DNA from: Avena insularis
Lineage: Eukaryota > Streptophyta > Magnoliopsida > Poales > Poaceae
Direction: 5' to 3'
DNA: 64,000 nucleotides
NCBI GenBank assembly: GCA_023614405.1
Contig: CM042689.1
Span: 305,017,132 to 305,081,131 of the forward strand
The notes under the pieces are model-generated. The model made no database searches and was not told the DNA's origin. It was given only the letters and a program-made list of their open reading frames with translations. Each line of letters begins with the position of its first letter. The first letter of the stretch is position 1. The position numbers and the translations under genes were made by a program. This document shows, piece after piece, positions 11,549 to 22,539 of the stretch.

Positions 11549-13551
11549 ATATCTGTTAAAAATGAGACACGCCTTGTTAAATTTACAACGTGTTTATAGG
11601 GGCAGAGTCCGCAGTCGTGTGGACCGTGTGGGCATTGCATGCAGAGCCTACGTATGGATCCTTACACCGCATGGCTAATTACTGCTCTAACTGGTAGGGA
11701 TGTCTTTTATATACTCCTAATCTCTGGAATCCAGTACTTCCTGATGTACTAGCATGCGAGTTAATTATATTATTCCTGATGTACTGTATCCACATAACAA
11801 CACGTTTGTGGTGGTATACATTCTTCCAAAGCTTTGTACTAGTGGTAATGCCAAAACCTCCTCTTTCCCTTGCAATGGTTGTCAAGGAAGGCCACATTGT
11901 CTCTCACACTCAAACGAGCAGAACCACCAAGAGTCTAAACAAGCTAGGCAAATCATGTTCTTCACAGAGAGAGACATGGTAGCAGTGATAGTCCATGCCA
12001 TATGCCTATGTTCCATCCATGCGGCACCTCTCTATATGTTCCCATGGCCCAAGCAAGCAAGGAGGGCAGTAGCAGCAGCACAGTGAGCGCTGCCACGCCA
12101 ATTAAAAGCAAAGGGTATAAAGGAGGCACAGTGGTTTGCATGCATTACACCCCTGCACAGCCGCTGAATATTCCCCTGCCCCGGCCCCAGCATTAACAAC
12201 AACGGGACAGAGTTTCAATGGTGGTGGTGGAGGACAAGGCCATCTGATCGACACTGTGCTGTGAGGCCACCCTTGTTCTGTTCTGTTTAACTAGGAAGGC
12301 CACGGTAACGAAGACCACGCAGCGCATGCAGCACGAGGCCCTAGCTACCACCAAGTAGTGCGACCAGTCAGGCCCGGCCCGGCCCGGCCACTGCATATGC
12401 TACTCCCACATTGCACGCCGAGAGAGAGAGAGAGACAGAGAGGAGATTCAGAAGGCAGCACATGTTATAATAAAACTGTAAAAAGAAACGCATTCAATTC
12501 AAGGCCCCAGAACGTCTAGAACACAGAGAGAGAGGGAGGGGTTCCTCCTCGTCTCGTCCATCCACTTTGCAGCTTGCATGCAGAGATGCCAGCCATAGAT
12601 GCAATCCCCTCATCTCACGCGTCCTGTCTGCGTGGCCCTCCTCCAGGCCCGGTGGTGTGGTACCAGTACCACCACATCCTACTTACTCCTACTCTTCATG
12701 TGCTGGCTTGCAAAGGGGAATGTCCTAGTAGTAATTGATTGACCTGCAAACAGAAGCATTAAACGCATCTGTGCAGTGCGAACACCTGAGGAGCCTGCGA
12801 TTTGGGATGCGTTGGTTTTGTGGGGATGGAGATTCATGGAGAATTTGGCAGGTAGTACTGAGATGCTGAAAAACCTTAAAATTTGTTTAATCTGTACCAT
12901 GTTTGGCCTGGTGTTTGGAGATGATCGATGGAACATGGAACAGAGTTCGGTTGCCTGCCTGCACGATATGCATTGCAAAACTGTGGCTACTGCATTTCTC
13001 ACTGCCGGACACAATCGTTATGGTCCGAAATACATGTAAACACACGCTTTATATTCTTCCCAGCCAACGAGTAGCGGGATAGCATCAGGATGGAACCACC
13101 TTGAACCGAAGAACCAGGGAGGACAGTAGTATAAACATAAGAAACAGAGAGATTATTACATGCATTACAGAGCACAGTGTAACCGATGCATTCCAGGCTC
13201 AGTACCGATACTCAACAAGAAGACCGTCAAGGTTCCTACTAATCAACATCACAACAAGCTCCACGCCAAGAATGCGTCACTTACAGCCTCTCGAATCTCG
13301 ATACAAACCAAGAAGAAGGAGGAGAAGGAGAAGAACCAGAGAATATTTCTAGGAGGAAGAAGAAATAACTACTCAATTAAGATACCTACTAGAGAGAGAG
13401 AGAGAGATACATATATCTCGGACCATGACGCCTCAATTCCCCACTTCCCGCCCTCGCGCCGTACGCCCCACGCATGCTCGTAGTAGAGCAGAGGAGGACG
13501 TAGCTAGCGAGAGCTCAATGCGAGCCGCTAGCTCGCGCTTCCGACCTTCTC
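11549..13551. other. Low-copy intergenic DNA, possible 3' transcript region of the small minus-strand gene
   Basis: No protein gene is recognised. Two short (AG)n tracts occur, 12421-12434 and 13389-13407. If the 37-codon gene at 13552-13665 is real, the adjoining several hundred bases (down to about 13100) would be its 3' untranslated region; this could not be confirmed, and no clear polyadenylation site was picked. The open frame at 12776-13039 has no recognisable relatives. Confidence 0.35.
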
Positions 13552-13665
13552 CTATCTGATGCAAGGCTTCTTGTCTCCGTTCGACTCCTTCGCTCTTGGG
13601 TCTCCGAATGCCGGCCAGGTAGCAGCAGCTGCAGCTGCTGTTGCGGAAGCACCAAGGACCTCCAT
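13552..13665 (-). CDS. Candidate small protein gene, 37 residues
   Basis: On the minus strand an ATG at 13665 in a strong plant context (caacaATGG) opens a 37-codon frame with an alanine run (residues 8-15), then WPAFGDPRAKESNGDKK and a stop. It lies about 110 bp downstream of a clean TATA box, with a pyrimidine-rich 5' leader of roughly 80 bases and no upstream ATG noticed. I do not recognise the protein; no signal peptide or membrane segment is seen. It might instead be the first exon of a longer gene, or a chance frame in a non-coding transcript. An overlapping plus-strand frame (13559-13855) is antisense to it. Confidence 0.35.
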   Translation of the reverse strand: MEVLGASATAAAAAATWPAFGDPRAKESNGDKKPCIR

Positions 13666-13772
13666 TGTTGGGGTAGGAGGAGGGGCAAGAAGAACGGGTA
13701 TTTTCTCGAGAGGAGGAGATTGCAAGTGTAGTGTGAGGTGCGAAGAAGACAGCAGAGAAAGGGGTAGGGGTG

Positions 13773-13780
13773 TTTATATA
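13773..13780 (-). promoter_or_regulatory. TATA box of the candidate small gene
   Basis: Minus-strand TATATAAA within 'ctagatatataaacacccc'. It stands about 108 bp upstream of the ATG at 13665, which places a transcription start near 13745 by the usual plant spacing. Confidence 0.45.
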
Positions 13781-13865
13781 TCTAGTGCAGTGCGTAGTAC
13801 AGTACTATGGCACAGTACATGCCTACATGGTCATGCTAGCACAGTGTCACGGTGAACAGGGATAT

Positions 13866-16190
13866 CTTCCTTCTAGCACATGAGCTGAGCATGCTGATAG
13901 GAGTACATGCTGTGTAGATATGGTTTGGGGGGGAGAAAATTTACCGAGCTTTGCAAGTCTCGGTCAAGATAATCGAGGGGACAGGATGGAATATACAGTA
14001 TACTTAAGGTTTCGGAATGTTGCTGTGAGTTTGTGCGCAGATGCAGATTGATTGGCTTCGCATTTAACAAAGGGTGATGCGAGGCATGTTCGTGGGGAAA
14101 CGCAGAACCGCACCTACACGGAATACGGTGCACCTTGGGCCGAGCAAAAATGTCCCATTATGCCTATAGAAATGCTAAATGGAATCTTGGTACACATGAG
14201 CCCACTTATAAACTTGAGTGAAAATTCTGAACTTATTACACCCACAGAATACTGGGCAAAACCCATGTCATTCTAAATTTTTGAAAAAAAAACGACCGCC
14301 TCAGTTTCAAAAACCGAGGCGCATATAAATTTAATCAAAAGCCATCCGCTCCAAAGATTTTGAACGATTCTATAGAAAAAATATAGATATCAACTATACC
14401 AAATCGATGTTAGTATGTACATTCATCGTGAAATTTAATTTCCTAGTGTACTTATTCAGTATTATTGATGTTGATATTTTCATCTACATACATAGTTAAA
14501 CTTAGTATATTTTTGACTTTTAACTAAATTTATGTCTTTTTTCTAAAGGAGGTAATATCCAATATCTATATGCATGACTTGTTTTGTAATCTCGAGATAC
14601 TTAGAAATATGATTTGACAAAGGAGGGTGCATGTATCCAAGTTATGAAAAAATGCTCTACCTTTTGAAGCTCTAATCAATTTTTGTTGTAATGTTTATGC
14701 CACGATGTCGCAAAGCTGCTATTCCATCATGCAAATATACATTACAATGTATGGACATAATTCGTAAATAAATTAAACATGGTAAATTAATGTCAATTTT
14801 ATTTATTAAATGATAAGATACATTACTATATCGTATTCCAAGGGTGTAAGCTCATCTATTCGATAACATAAATACCTCCATGAATCTCAAAATTCAAGTT
14901 TGACAATAATCAGACTAATAAAACATGAGTTATATGATACAAAATTTCCGTGGTTGTACATTATTTTTTAACTCCAACTTTGATTCACAACGGGAAACAT
15001 AAATGACAAATCCAACCATGAAAAGTAGTCGAGATATGCTCATACACTCAACTGAATTTGTATTTTCCTATTTTAATTTATGGGTCAAATTTGATGTTTT
15101 TTGTCATCTACTATTATTTTATAAGTTTATGTGATATTTTTTGAAATTATAAACATTTAATTGTGCTGATAGAATCTCAAGCTACCGGAGCACTATGTAT
15201 CATATTATTTATGTGCAGAAGTATCGTTTGATCTATCGAATTAGAGCCTCTTTGATAAGTGCAAACATGATTGCTATTTTGTAGGTTTCAAGCATAAGTA
15301 AATATCCTCTTTTATACAAATACTCGAATTGTGTAACTTCATATTTTTTCTACAACTTGGTTTTTGTAATCAAATTAGAAGCTCCATGAATTTTCTCATA
15401 ACTTTTCAAGCAAGATAAACACGGATTTATTTGTAGGGTTATGAAAATGAGGAAATTGTTTTAATAATAATGGTGCATTTTTTACTATGTATATATAGGC
15501 ACATACTGAGAAGTCTATATTATGAAAATATTATATGAAGATATACAAGTATATATCAAGGTGGATTCGGTACAATATATTGGCAGCATTGCATTAGCAA
15601 TTTTTTTTGGAAATACAACAGAATAAATGCCAAATTAAAACAAATTCAAATGTTATTCAAATAAATCAAAATAGAAAATCCTGGGGTACTACTACAATTT
15701 TCTTCCTTTGGAAAAATTCCATGGATATTATTTGGTTTGTAAGATTGCAGACTATAGTAATTGCATTTTATCATATATTTTGTCTGCAATTCCAAAGTGA
15801 AATTCCCATTGGGTCTCACCTCATACAAATATTGTTACTATGATATAAATTAAACACTCTAGGCTATGTTACTATGTTTCTCCTACTATGCGACCAAGTA
15901 ACATCTATTTCAAATTTGTGTTTTCATTTCATGTCGGATTTAACATGTCATGACATCCAGTTCATAATTTTTTATATACCTACATTTTTTTTGAAATCCC
16001 ACTGATAGCAGGGCCCTTATGGATTTCACATCCTCCAAAATTTCTATGCAATCATTTTGATAAAAAAGGCACTTATACCACATTTTAAGTGATTTGAGAT
16101 TTTTTTTTTATGTCTTAGTAGATGCAGTGACTCGTTTGCCATCTTCTTATTGAGATTATCGTAAGATGGAGTGAATCAAAATAAGACGGC
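13866..16190. other. Intergenic, becoming strongly AT-rich; no gene seen
   Basis: The part 13866-14280 is of mixed composition and would be the upstream region of the small minus-strand gene. From 14280 to 16190 the sequence is AT-rich with no credible frame. A short hairpin 'gcctcagtttcaaaaaccg' with its closing arm is present at about 14297-14320. I could not tie this block to a transposon family. Confidence 0.4.
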
Positions 16191-16193
16191 TAA

Positions 16194-16372
16194 TTTTCTA
16201 AAATAATACGAATTATTTAATGAATGTCGCGAATAATTCAGAAAATTGCGAATTGCCAAATGTAGCGCGGCCTAATCTGTTCGGGACTCCAAGCCCCGAG
16301 GCCGTGCTACATTTGAGAATTCCTAATTTTTTATACTATTCATGAAACTTATAAAATAATTCGTATTTTTTG
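16194..16372. repeat. Long fold-back (imperfect inverted repeat)
   Basis: The inner stem is near perfect: 'caaatgtagcgcggcc' (16257-16272) pairs with 'ggccgtgctacatttg' (16300-16315) at 15 of 16 positions. Pairing continues outwards imperfectly to 'aataatacgaattattt' (16202-16218) on the left and its complement near 16354-16370 on the right. The loop (16273-16299) itself holds a small hairpin, tcggg...ccccga. The whole is about 180 bp, consistent with a foldback MITE or a hairpin-RNA precursor; no target duplication was identified. Confidence 0.6.
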
Positions 16373-16801
16373 AAAAAAATAGCACACTGCTGGCACCATC
16401 GACTTATAAATGATAAATTTAAGTCGACTTAGGTATTTAAAGACCCATTTTTCATAGTCACCAACAAATTTGCCTGACACTAGAACAGTATATTGGAGTA
16501 CTATGCTAGTGGGTCGTTCAACCACGACTAGCCTGCGAACCCCACTGTCCGATGTCTCGACAAACAAACTGCCTAGATGGATGGAGTTAACAATAAGTAA
16601 GTAATCATGAGCCTGGTCTTGGTCTATGTAAAGAGCAACTAACATTATTCTATAGTTTTAAGCACGGCTGCTGATGCAGGGCTGGCCATCAGCTTTACTG
16701 TTTGTGCTTGTTTACGTATAGAGGCTTGGGATAGAAAAATGCGTGCATTCTCAGTCACTCACTTGGGGGGAGTGTGGACGGAAGCTTCACCTTCGCCAGC
16801 A

Positions 16802-16804
<3 letters not shown>

Positions 16805-16847
<43 letters not shown>
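16805..16847. repeat. (TC)n microsatellite
   Basis: About 21 uninterrupted TC dinucleotides. It produces apparent Ser-Leu repeat frames on the plus strand that are not genes. Confidence 0.97.
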
Positions 16848-16849
<2 letters not shown>

Positions 16850-17075
16850 TTGCACGCTGCATATCAGTAGGGGTAATGGTAATACTCTATATGTACATAT
16901 ATGTCGATCGTGTGAGTTGCTGCATGGTCAGTGCTTCAGGGGAACGGTGTCTCGAGTACTTTACTAGTGCTATGACTACTTGCTTTTCCTAAAGCTGCAT
17001 ACACCGTCTGGTGCATGTAGAATAATAGGATTCACGCCATGACACAGCATGAGACCAAGCAGACGATTTGTTTAT

Positions 17076-17330
17076 TTCGGGTGGTTTGAAATCATGGTGT
17101 TATCATTGTAGAGAATGTACACATGCCTTTGTAGAGAATGTAACACCATGCATTTTGGAGTATCCCTTCTCATACATGGTTCAAGAGTCAAGAATCAAGA
17201 CACACACGTAGGGCGCCGGTGGTTTCAAATCATGATGCTATTACTGAAGAAGAGAATGTACACAGCCCATGTGTAAAACTAGCATACTCTGCATTTTGGA
17301 GTATTCATTCTCGCATATGGTTCCAGAAAT
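17076..17330 (+). repeat. Diverged two-copy tandem duplication
   Basis: The segment beginning 'ggtggtttgaaatcatggtg' (about 17080) and ending in 'cattttggagtatcccttctc' recurs from about 17218 ('ggtggtttcaaatcatgatg') to 'cattttggagtattcattctc'. The unit is about 140 bp, with several substitutions and small indels between copies. No coding function is seen. Confidence 0.65.
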
Positions 17331-18382
17331 TCTGAGTCGTGCACGGAGAGAGGAAAGAGCATGCGTCGAGCACCCAGGACCGTCCCTGGGCTATGGCAAG
17401 AATGGCGATGGCCTAAGGCCTAGGGTGAACAGGGGCCTAGATTTTTCTATAGAGCTTATAGTGTACTCCATTGTACTTAGCTCACTAGCCTTGTCGTATG
17501 ATTTAATTCAGGATATTAGAAAAAACAAAGAACAAATAAAGCCCTGCACGATAAAAACACGAGTGCATTTTCATATCTTATCATAATATAGTGTATGAAC
17601 AACTTTAAATATTGAGCGTTGGATCAAGACTTGCGAATCTCAACATTGTTAGTTGTTGGATCTTTTTCCATTCTAGCATTTAGAAGATAATATTGATAGT
17701 CTTTAGCACAATGAACACAACGCATAAACCTCAAAACATATTTCTCAATGATTTCAGAATCTTTTTCATCATTTCTCTAAAGCATGTCGAGTACTAGGTA
17801 GCTAATAAATTGATTTCTATATGATACAAAGTAAAAGAACCAAATATACACCCGATACTTTATGGACGTGGCTCAAAATTATAATTATTTTTTGAGATTC
17901 ACCTATAATAATATTTTATAAAAAATGATATGTCATATTCCTATTATCTAATTCTCACGTGTGCAAAGCACGTGCAACTTACTAATTTCTCTAAGAGCCC
18001 AATTCTCGTTGACTTGGAAACATACGGCACTCTCCCGTTGATGTCCATTCTGATCGAACGCAACCATCGTACGTTTGTTAAGAAAAACACAATGTGTGTA
18101 GTTGTATAATTTTTCTTTGAATAACAAAGTCGAATTGGCCATGTAGAGAATTTAATATCGTATGATAGTTATTCTTCTAGTGTCCACAATGGTTTTGCAT
18201 TAGAAAAATCTTAAAGGGGTGATCTTAAGCCACTATCTCTTATCAAACTTGCTTTTCATGTGAGAGAATAACTTGAAAGATTCACTTTTGGTTTTAGCGA
18301 CGTGTTTTATTCATAGCTATTCATTCTTACTTCATTTAGCTATTTTATAGCTTCTTTTGTTTTTGGTTTAGAGGTTAGAGTA
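17331..18382. other. Intergenic DNA flanking the solo LTR, with a possible Helitron 3' end
   Basis: No gene is recognised. At 17956-17985 the sequence has a hairpin (cacgtg, seven-base loop, cacgtg) followed seven bases later by CTAA and then T, the arrangement of a Helitron 3' terminus (hairpin about 10 bases before CTRR, insertion before T). No matching TC-type 5' end was found, so this stays tentative. Confidence 0.3.
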
Positions 18383-19961
18383 TGATACGTCGAAAATGTA
18401 TCTATAATTTTTGATGTTCCATGCCTGTTTAGTATCTACTTTGCTTTGCTTTGTCCATACTTTGAGGTTCTTTTTATATGTTTTCAGGTACTAATCTATT
18501 AACAAGTTGACACGGGGCCAGTTGCCTGTTTTCTGCTGTTTTTGGTTCCAGAAAAGTAGTAAGAAAATATTCTCGAAATTGGACGGGACAAAAGCCAAAG
18601 TCAATATTTCACTGAGGAGAACACGGAGGGAGTTCAGAAGAGAGATGGAGGGGCGCCATAGGGCGGCTGCACCCCCTAGGCGCGACCTAGGGTGGGCCCA
18701 CACCTAGGCAGATTGTGGGCCCCCTGGCCGCCTCCCAGCCTCGCCTCTTTGCCTATAAGAAGCCACCGATGCCTAAACCCTAAGCACCCGATCAATATTC
18801 CATGAAACCGTCTGTAGTCGCCGCCACCGTTGTCCTTAGACTGGGGGGGGGGGGGTCTGAAGCTCTTCCTAGCACCCTGCCGGAGGGGAGATCATCCCGG
18901 AGGCCTTCTTCTTCATCATGCCAGCCTCCGGTATGAAGCATAAGTAGTTCCACCTTAGACTACGGGTCCATGTAGTAGCTAGATGGTTGTATCTCCTCCT
19001 TGTGCTTTCATGTCTAGATCTTGTAAGCTCCGTTCATGATCAAGATCTAATCTATTTGTAATCATGCATGTTGTGTTTGCGGGGATCCGATGGATATTGA
19101 GATTACTATGTCAGATTGATTAATGGTTTTATCTATTTAATTCTATCATGTCTGTGTTGTTTATGATCTTGCATGCTCTCCGTTGTTAGTAGCTATCTTG
19201 GCCAAGTAGTTGCTAGTGACTCCAAGAAGGGGTATTTATGCTCGATAGTGGGTTCATGCCTCTACTTAATCAAGTGAAATGACACAAATCTCTACGGTTA
19301 TAGATGTGTTGTTGCCACTAGGGAGAAAACAACGGTCTCTTGTTCATGGAACAAGTGGGTTGTTTACCTTACATAATTTGCTTAAAGCAGTTGTCTGTTG
19401 CTTGTAACTTAATACTGGAGGGGGTTCGGATGATAACCTGAAGGTGGACTTCTAGCCATAGATGCAGTTGGATGACGGTCTATGTATATTGTTGTATTGC
19501 CAATAGAATCTCATAGGATCTTTATGTCTAGTATTGCACTGTTATTCCTTGCTCAGTCCTGTCAATTGCCCTGCTGTAATTTGTTTATCCAGCATGCTAT
19601 GTTTGTTTATCTAAGAAGAACACCTCTAGTGAACTATGGACCCCGGTCCAATCTTACCATTGATACATCTTCCACTGTTACTGTTTACTTGCTGCAAACC
19701 ACTTTCACCTTCCACACTATACAATTAATCCTTTGTTACAGCAACCGGTGAGATTGACAACCTCACTGTTAGTTGGGGCAAAGTCTTGAGTTTGTATTAT
19801 GCAGGTTTCCACATTGCTTGCAACACCTTTCAGACGTTTTCTTCCTCCTACTGGTTTGATATCCTCGGTTTCTTACTGAGGAAAAACTTGCTGCTGTGTT
19901 GCATCATACCTTACTCTTGGGGTTTCCCGATGAAGCGCTCCACGTTGACGCAGCGCCATCA
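18383..19961 (+). repeat. Solo Gypsy LTR with 5-bp target duplication
   Basis: An LTR of about 1.58 kb starts TGATACG and ends CCATCA. It is flanked on both sides by GAGTA (18378-18382 and 19962-19966), a perfect 5-bp target duplication. There is no primer-binding site to its right and no purine tract or coding sequence to its left, so the element was reduced to one LTR, presumably by LTR-LTR recombination. It contains a TATA-like 'gcctataagaa' near 18750 and a run of 13 G near 18843. It is the same family as the LTR at 1748-3157 but keeps an internal segment (about 19005-19140) that the other copy lacks. Confidence 0.85.
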
Positions 19962-21339
19962 GAGTACTTTAGCTATTTTTGAGCTTCTATTGTTATTCGT
20001 TTAGAATTGAGTGTTCTTTAGATGGTTTTGAGATTCTATTATTCTTTGTTTAGAATTGAAAATTTGGTGGTGGTACATATATACTCATGGTTTAACTGTA
20101 TTCATGGTCTCGCGAGAAGCATCATTTTTGTACATTTGTCAACTGTAGAAATCAAGAGTGTACTTATTGTGATATTCATGCCTTGTACCGATGTTTATTT
20201 TCTTACATTGGTTGGAGTATGTTATTAAAAATTATCTTGTATGAAATTCTTTTTGGGCTTAGTTTTTCTTCATCTATGCGCATAGTGGGACGAAAACATA
20301 TGGTAACGAGATATATGGTACCTTCACCATGTATTACTAGGCCTTATTTGCTAAGATATTTATGCTATCAATGTTTAAGATAATTAGGCTATAGATGTTT
20401 TTTGGTAGTAGTTTTGATGTATTCAAGATGAAAAAAGTATTTTTCATACAACAAAAAACACATACGAAGCTATGTCAACTGCTGGGGGGGGGGGATGTCT
20501 TCCCCCAAACTTTCATACTTTATGTTTCCACCGGAGATCATCTGAGCCACTTCACTGGTCCCAACTACAGCTAATGTACATTGTTTGCTTGATGAGGAGT
20601 CAGAAGATTAGAACACGGAGAATGTGAATGCCTTCTTCTTCCCAACGAAAGCAACTTCGCAATCCGTCGGTTTGGTGCAGCGTTCTTAACGCATCAGTCG
20701 TGGATAGATCAGCTATCAGTTTGGTACAGTGTTCTTAACGCATCATTCATGGATAGATCAGCTGTCGATTTGGTGGTGTCTAGCATCAAACATTTGGTGT
20801 CCGGCTTCACTTCAGTATCTATGTATCTTAGCTAAGTCTTGTAGTAATTTAAACTCTAGTCGTGTTTTATATTCTGTTTCAGATTGCATCAGGGAAACTC
20901 TTTGTATTGATGTGATCTAAAATGTTTCTGTAAAAAAAACTTTCTTGACTAATTCAAATACACTATATAATATTACAGAGTAGATAGGCCCACCGCACGG
21001 AGTTCACCTTGGGCCCACAAACCATAGGACCGGCATTGTGAGCACTATATTGCAGTCCCTCCCCTTTCTATCTAACGCAACGCAGGGCCCTATATATGAA
21101 CGCAGATTTATTCCGGGCGTTAGGGCACCCTGGCCTTATCTGATCCGTCCACTCCGGGCAAGATTCGCTCAGACACTTAAGTTCCACAACCTACCCGCAA
21201 CCAAAAACCTAAAAAAAACAGAGAAACTTAACAATCTCAAAGCAAAGAGCCGGCTGCAAATAAGGCGTGGGCGCCGCCGTAAGACCCGAAGATTCTCGTT
21301 TTGGCCTATATATATGTGTGTGTGATTGTGTGTATTCAG
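19962..21339. other. Intergenic DNA with short tandem duplications; no gene seen
   Basis: Two local duplications stand out. One is a unit of about 48 bp near 19985-20063 ('ttttgagcttctattgttat' and 'ttttgagattctattattct'). The other is a unit of about 51 bp near 20670-20775 ('gttcttaacgcatcagtcgt' and 'gttcttaacgcatcattcat'). A G run lies at about 20484. The AT/GC boundary near 20985 starts a more GC-rich stretch, 21000-21330, without a recognisable protein. Confidence 0.35.
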
Positions 21340-22358
21340 CATTGGTTAACAGACCGTTTGTAGCAATCTACTTTTGTACGAAACGATAATAATGAGCAGA
21401 AGAAAGGAGGCGATCCATCGACGAGGAGTGGATCGAGGACACGAGAATATATATGACGAGAGACAATGCGGCAGGGGAAAAGCGAAGGCACGGGGTAGTG
21501 GAGACTCAGCAAGGCCATGTCACTTCGCGGCAATCAGGGGAGGAGAACGATGCAGCAAACACCGTGCATGCATTGCATGCATGCGTGCGTGCGCGCATAC
21601 CGATGCTGCTCTGTGTGTATGTCGATCGATCGATCGCCGTGCTGCATGCATGCACAAGGGATTCCCTCCGTTGCCTACTGCTGCGTCGTCTCGGAAACCA
21701 TGCGTGCTCTCCGGCCTTCATCCTGTTCGCAGGAGCACGCGATGAATGGAACCAACAACCAGCTAGCGCAGCGGCGCAGGGGAATAGAAGGACGAGTCAC
21801 CAGCTGCGCGCGCGGCCGGGCAGGCGCAGAAAGCTTCAGCAGCTAGCGGTCGAAGACGACGGCCGGCCATGTTCTCTCTCGAGCGCGCTGGGGGCGGCGG
21901 GGTCGCGGGACTCCCTTTTTTAGGAAGACGGGGCGTACTGCTGGTCGATCGGTTTGTGCCCCGCGCGCGCCAGTCGCAACGCAACCGCCGCTAGTGGCGG
22001 GCTGGCGGCGATGCTAGCTAGCGAAGCCAAAGGTGGTGGCGCAGCGACGACAGCGTGTGTGTACGAGCGAGGCAAAAGGACGCAAGACAGAAAGACAGAC
22101 AGACAGACAAGTCGATCAGAATGATGGCCGCTTTAGGACGACCCGGTGGAGTCCAAAAGACGCAGCCGCTTTTGCAGCCAAAGACAGACAATTCGATCAG
22201 AGTATATGCGTACTTCATGTCCAGCTCGCTCTCGCTACCTCTTCTTTTTTCTTCGATGCCCCACGTTTTCCTTTTCCCTTTTCTAGTCTAGTTCGTTCGG
22301 TGTGGGCGTCCCGGGCTCTTCATTCGGTTTCGAGATGATTTTTTTTAAAGTAGTGTTG
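21340..22358. other. GC/CpG-rich low-copy stretch, no protein recognised
   Basis: Open frames occur on both strands but conflict with each other and match no family; they are probably composition effects. Simple sequences present are GCAT/GCGT repeats near 21568-21598, GATC repeats near 21625 and a CAGA tract near 22097. The character (CpG-rich, low-copy-looking) would suit a promoter or leader region of a gene no longer present, but that is inference only. Confidence 0.3.
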
Positions 22359-22360
22359 TA

Positions 22361-22533
22361 CTCCCTTTGTTTTAAAATATAAGATGTTTTAGGTTTTTAT
22401 AAAGAAAATGAATCTAGACTTCTTTTAGTGTGTAGATTCACTCCAAAAAGTTAAGTAAATCTTCATATTAAAAGATGTCTAAATACATTTGCTTTACAAA
22501 GCTAAAATATTTTGTATTTTAAAACGAGAGAAG
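22361..22533. mobile_element. Stowaway-type MITE, about 173 bp
   Basis: The left end 'ctccctttgttttaaaatat' and right end (complement cttctctcgttttaaaatac) form the terminal inverted repeat. TA lies on both sides (22359-22360 and 22534-22535), the Stowaway/mariner target duplication. The body is AT-rich and non-coding. It sits right beside the 3' end of the LINE fragment. The degenerate copy at 11399 shares its internal phrases. Confidence 0.85.
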
Positions 22534-22539
22534 TATTAA

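Noticed and set aside
12400..13550. Known plant microRNA precursor
   Set aside because: I compared the stretch by eye with several conserved plant miRNA sequences and found none; the AG-rich tracts are microsatellites.
13559..13855. Plus-strand frame with an alanine run
   Set aside because: It is antisense to the small minus-strand frame that has a TATA box and a better start context.
16743..16992. Two serine/leucine-repeat frames
   Set aside because: They are translations of the (TC)n microsatellite.
1748..19961. The two Gypsy LTRs (1748 and 18383) as the pair of one element
   Set aside because: The LTR at 18383 has its own perfect GAGTA duplication, the LTR at 1748 has a 3'-LTR type purine tract on its left, and no Gypsy coding sequence lies between them.
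21374..22338. Several frames of 65-156 codons on both strands
   Set aside because: They overlap one another in a CpG-rich stretch, contain no known motif and have no consistent start or splice signals.
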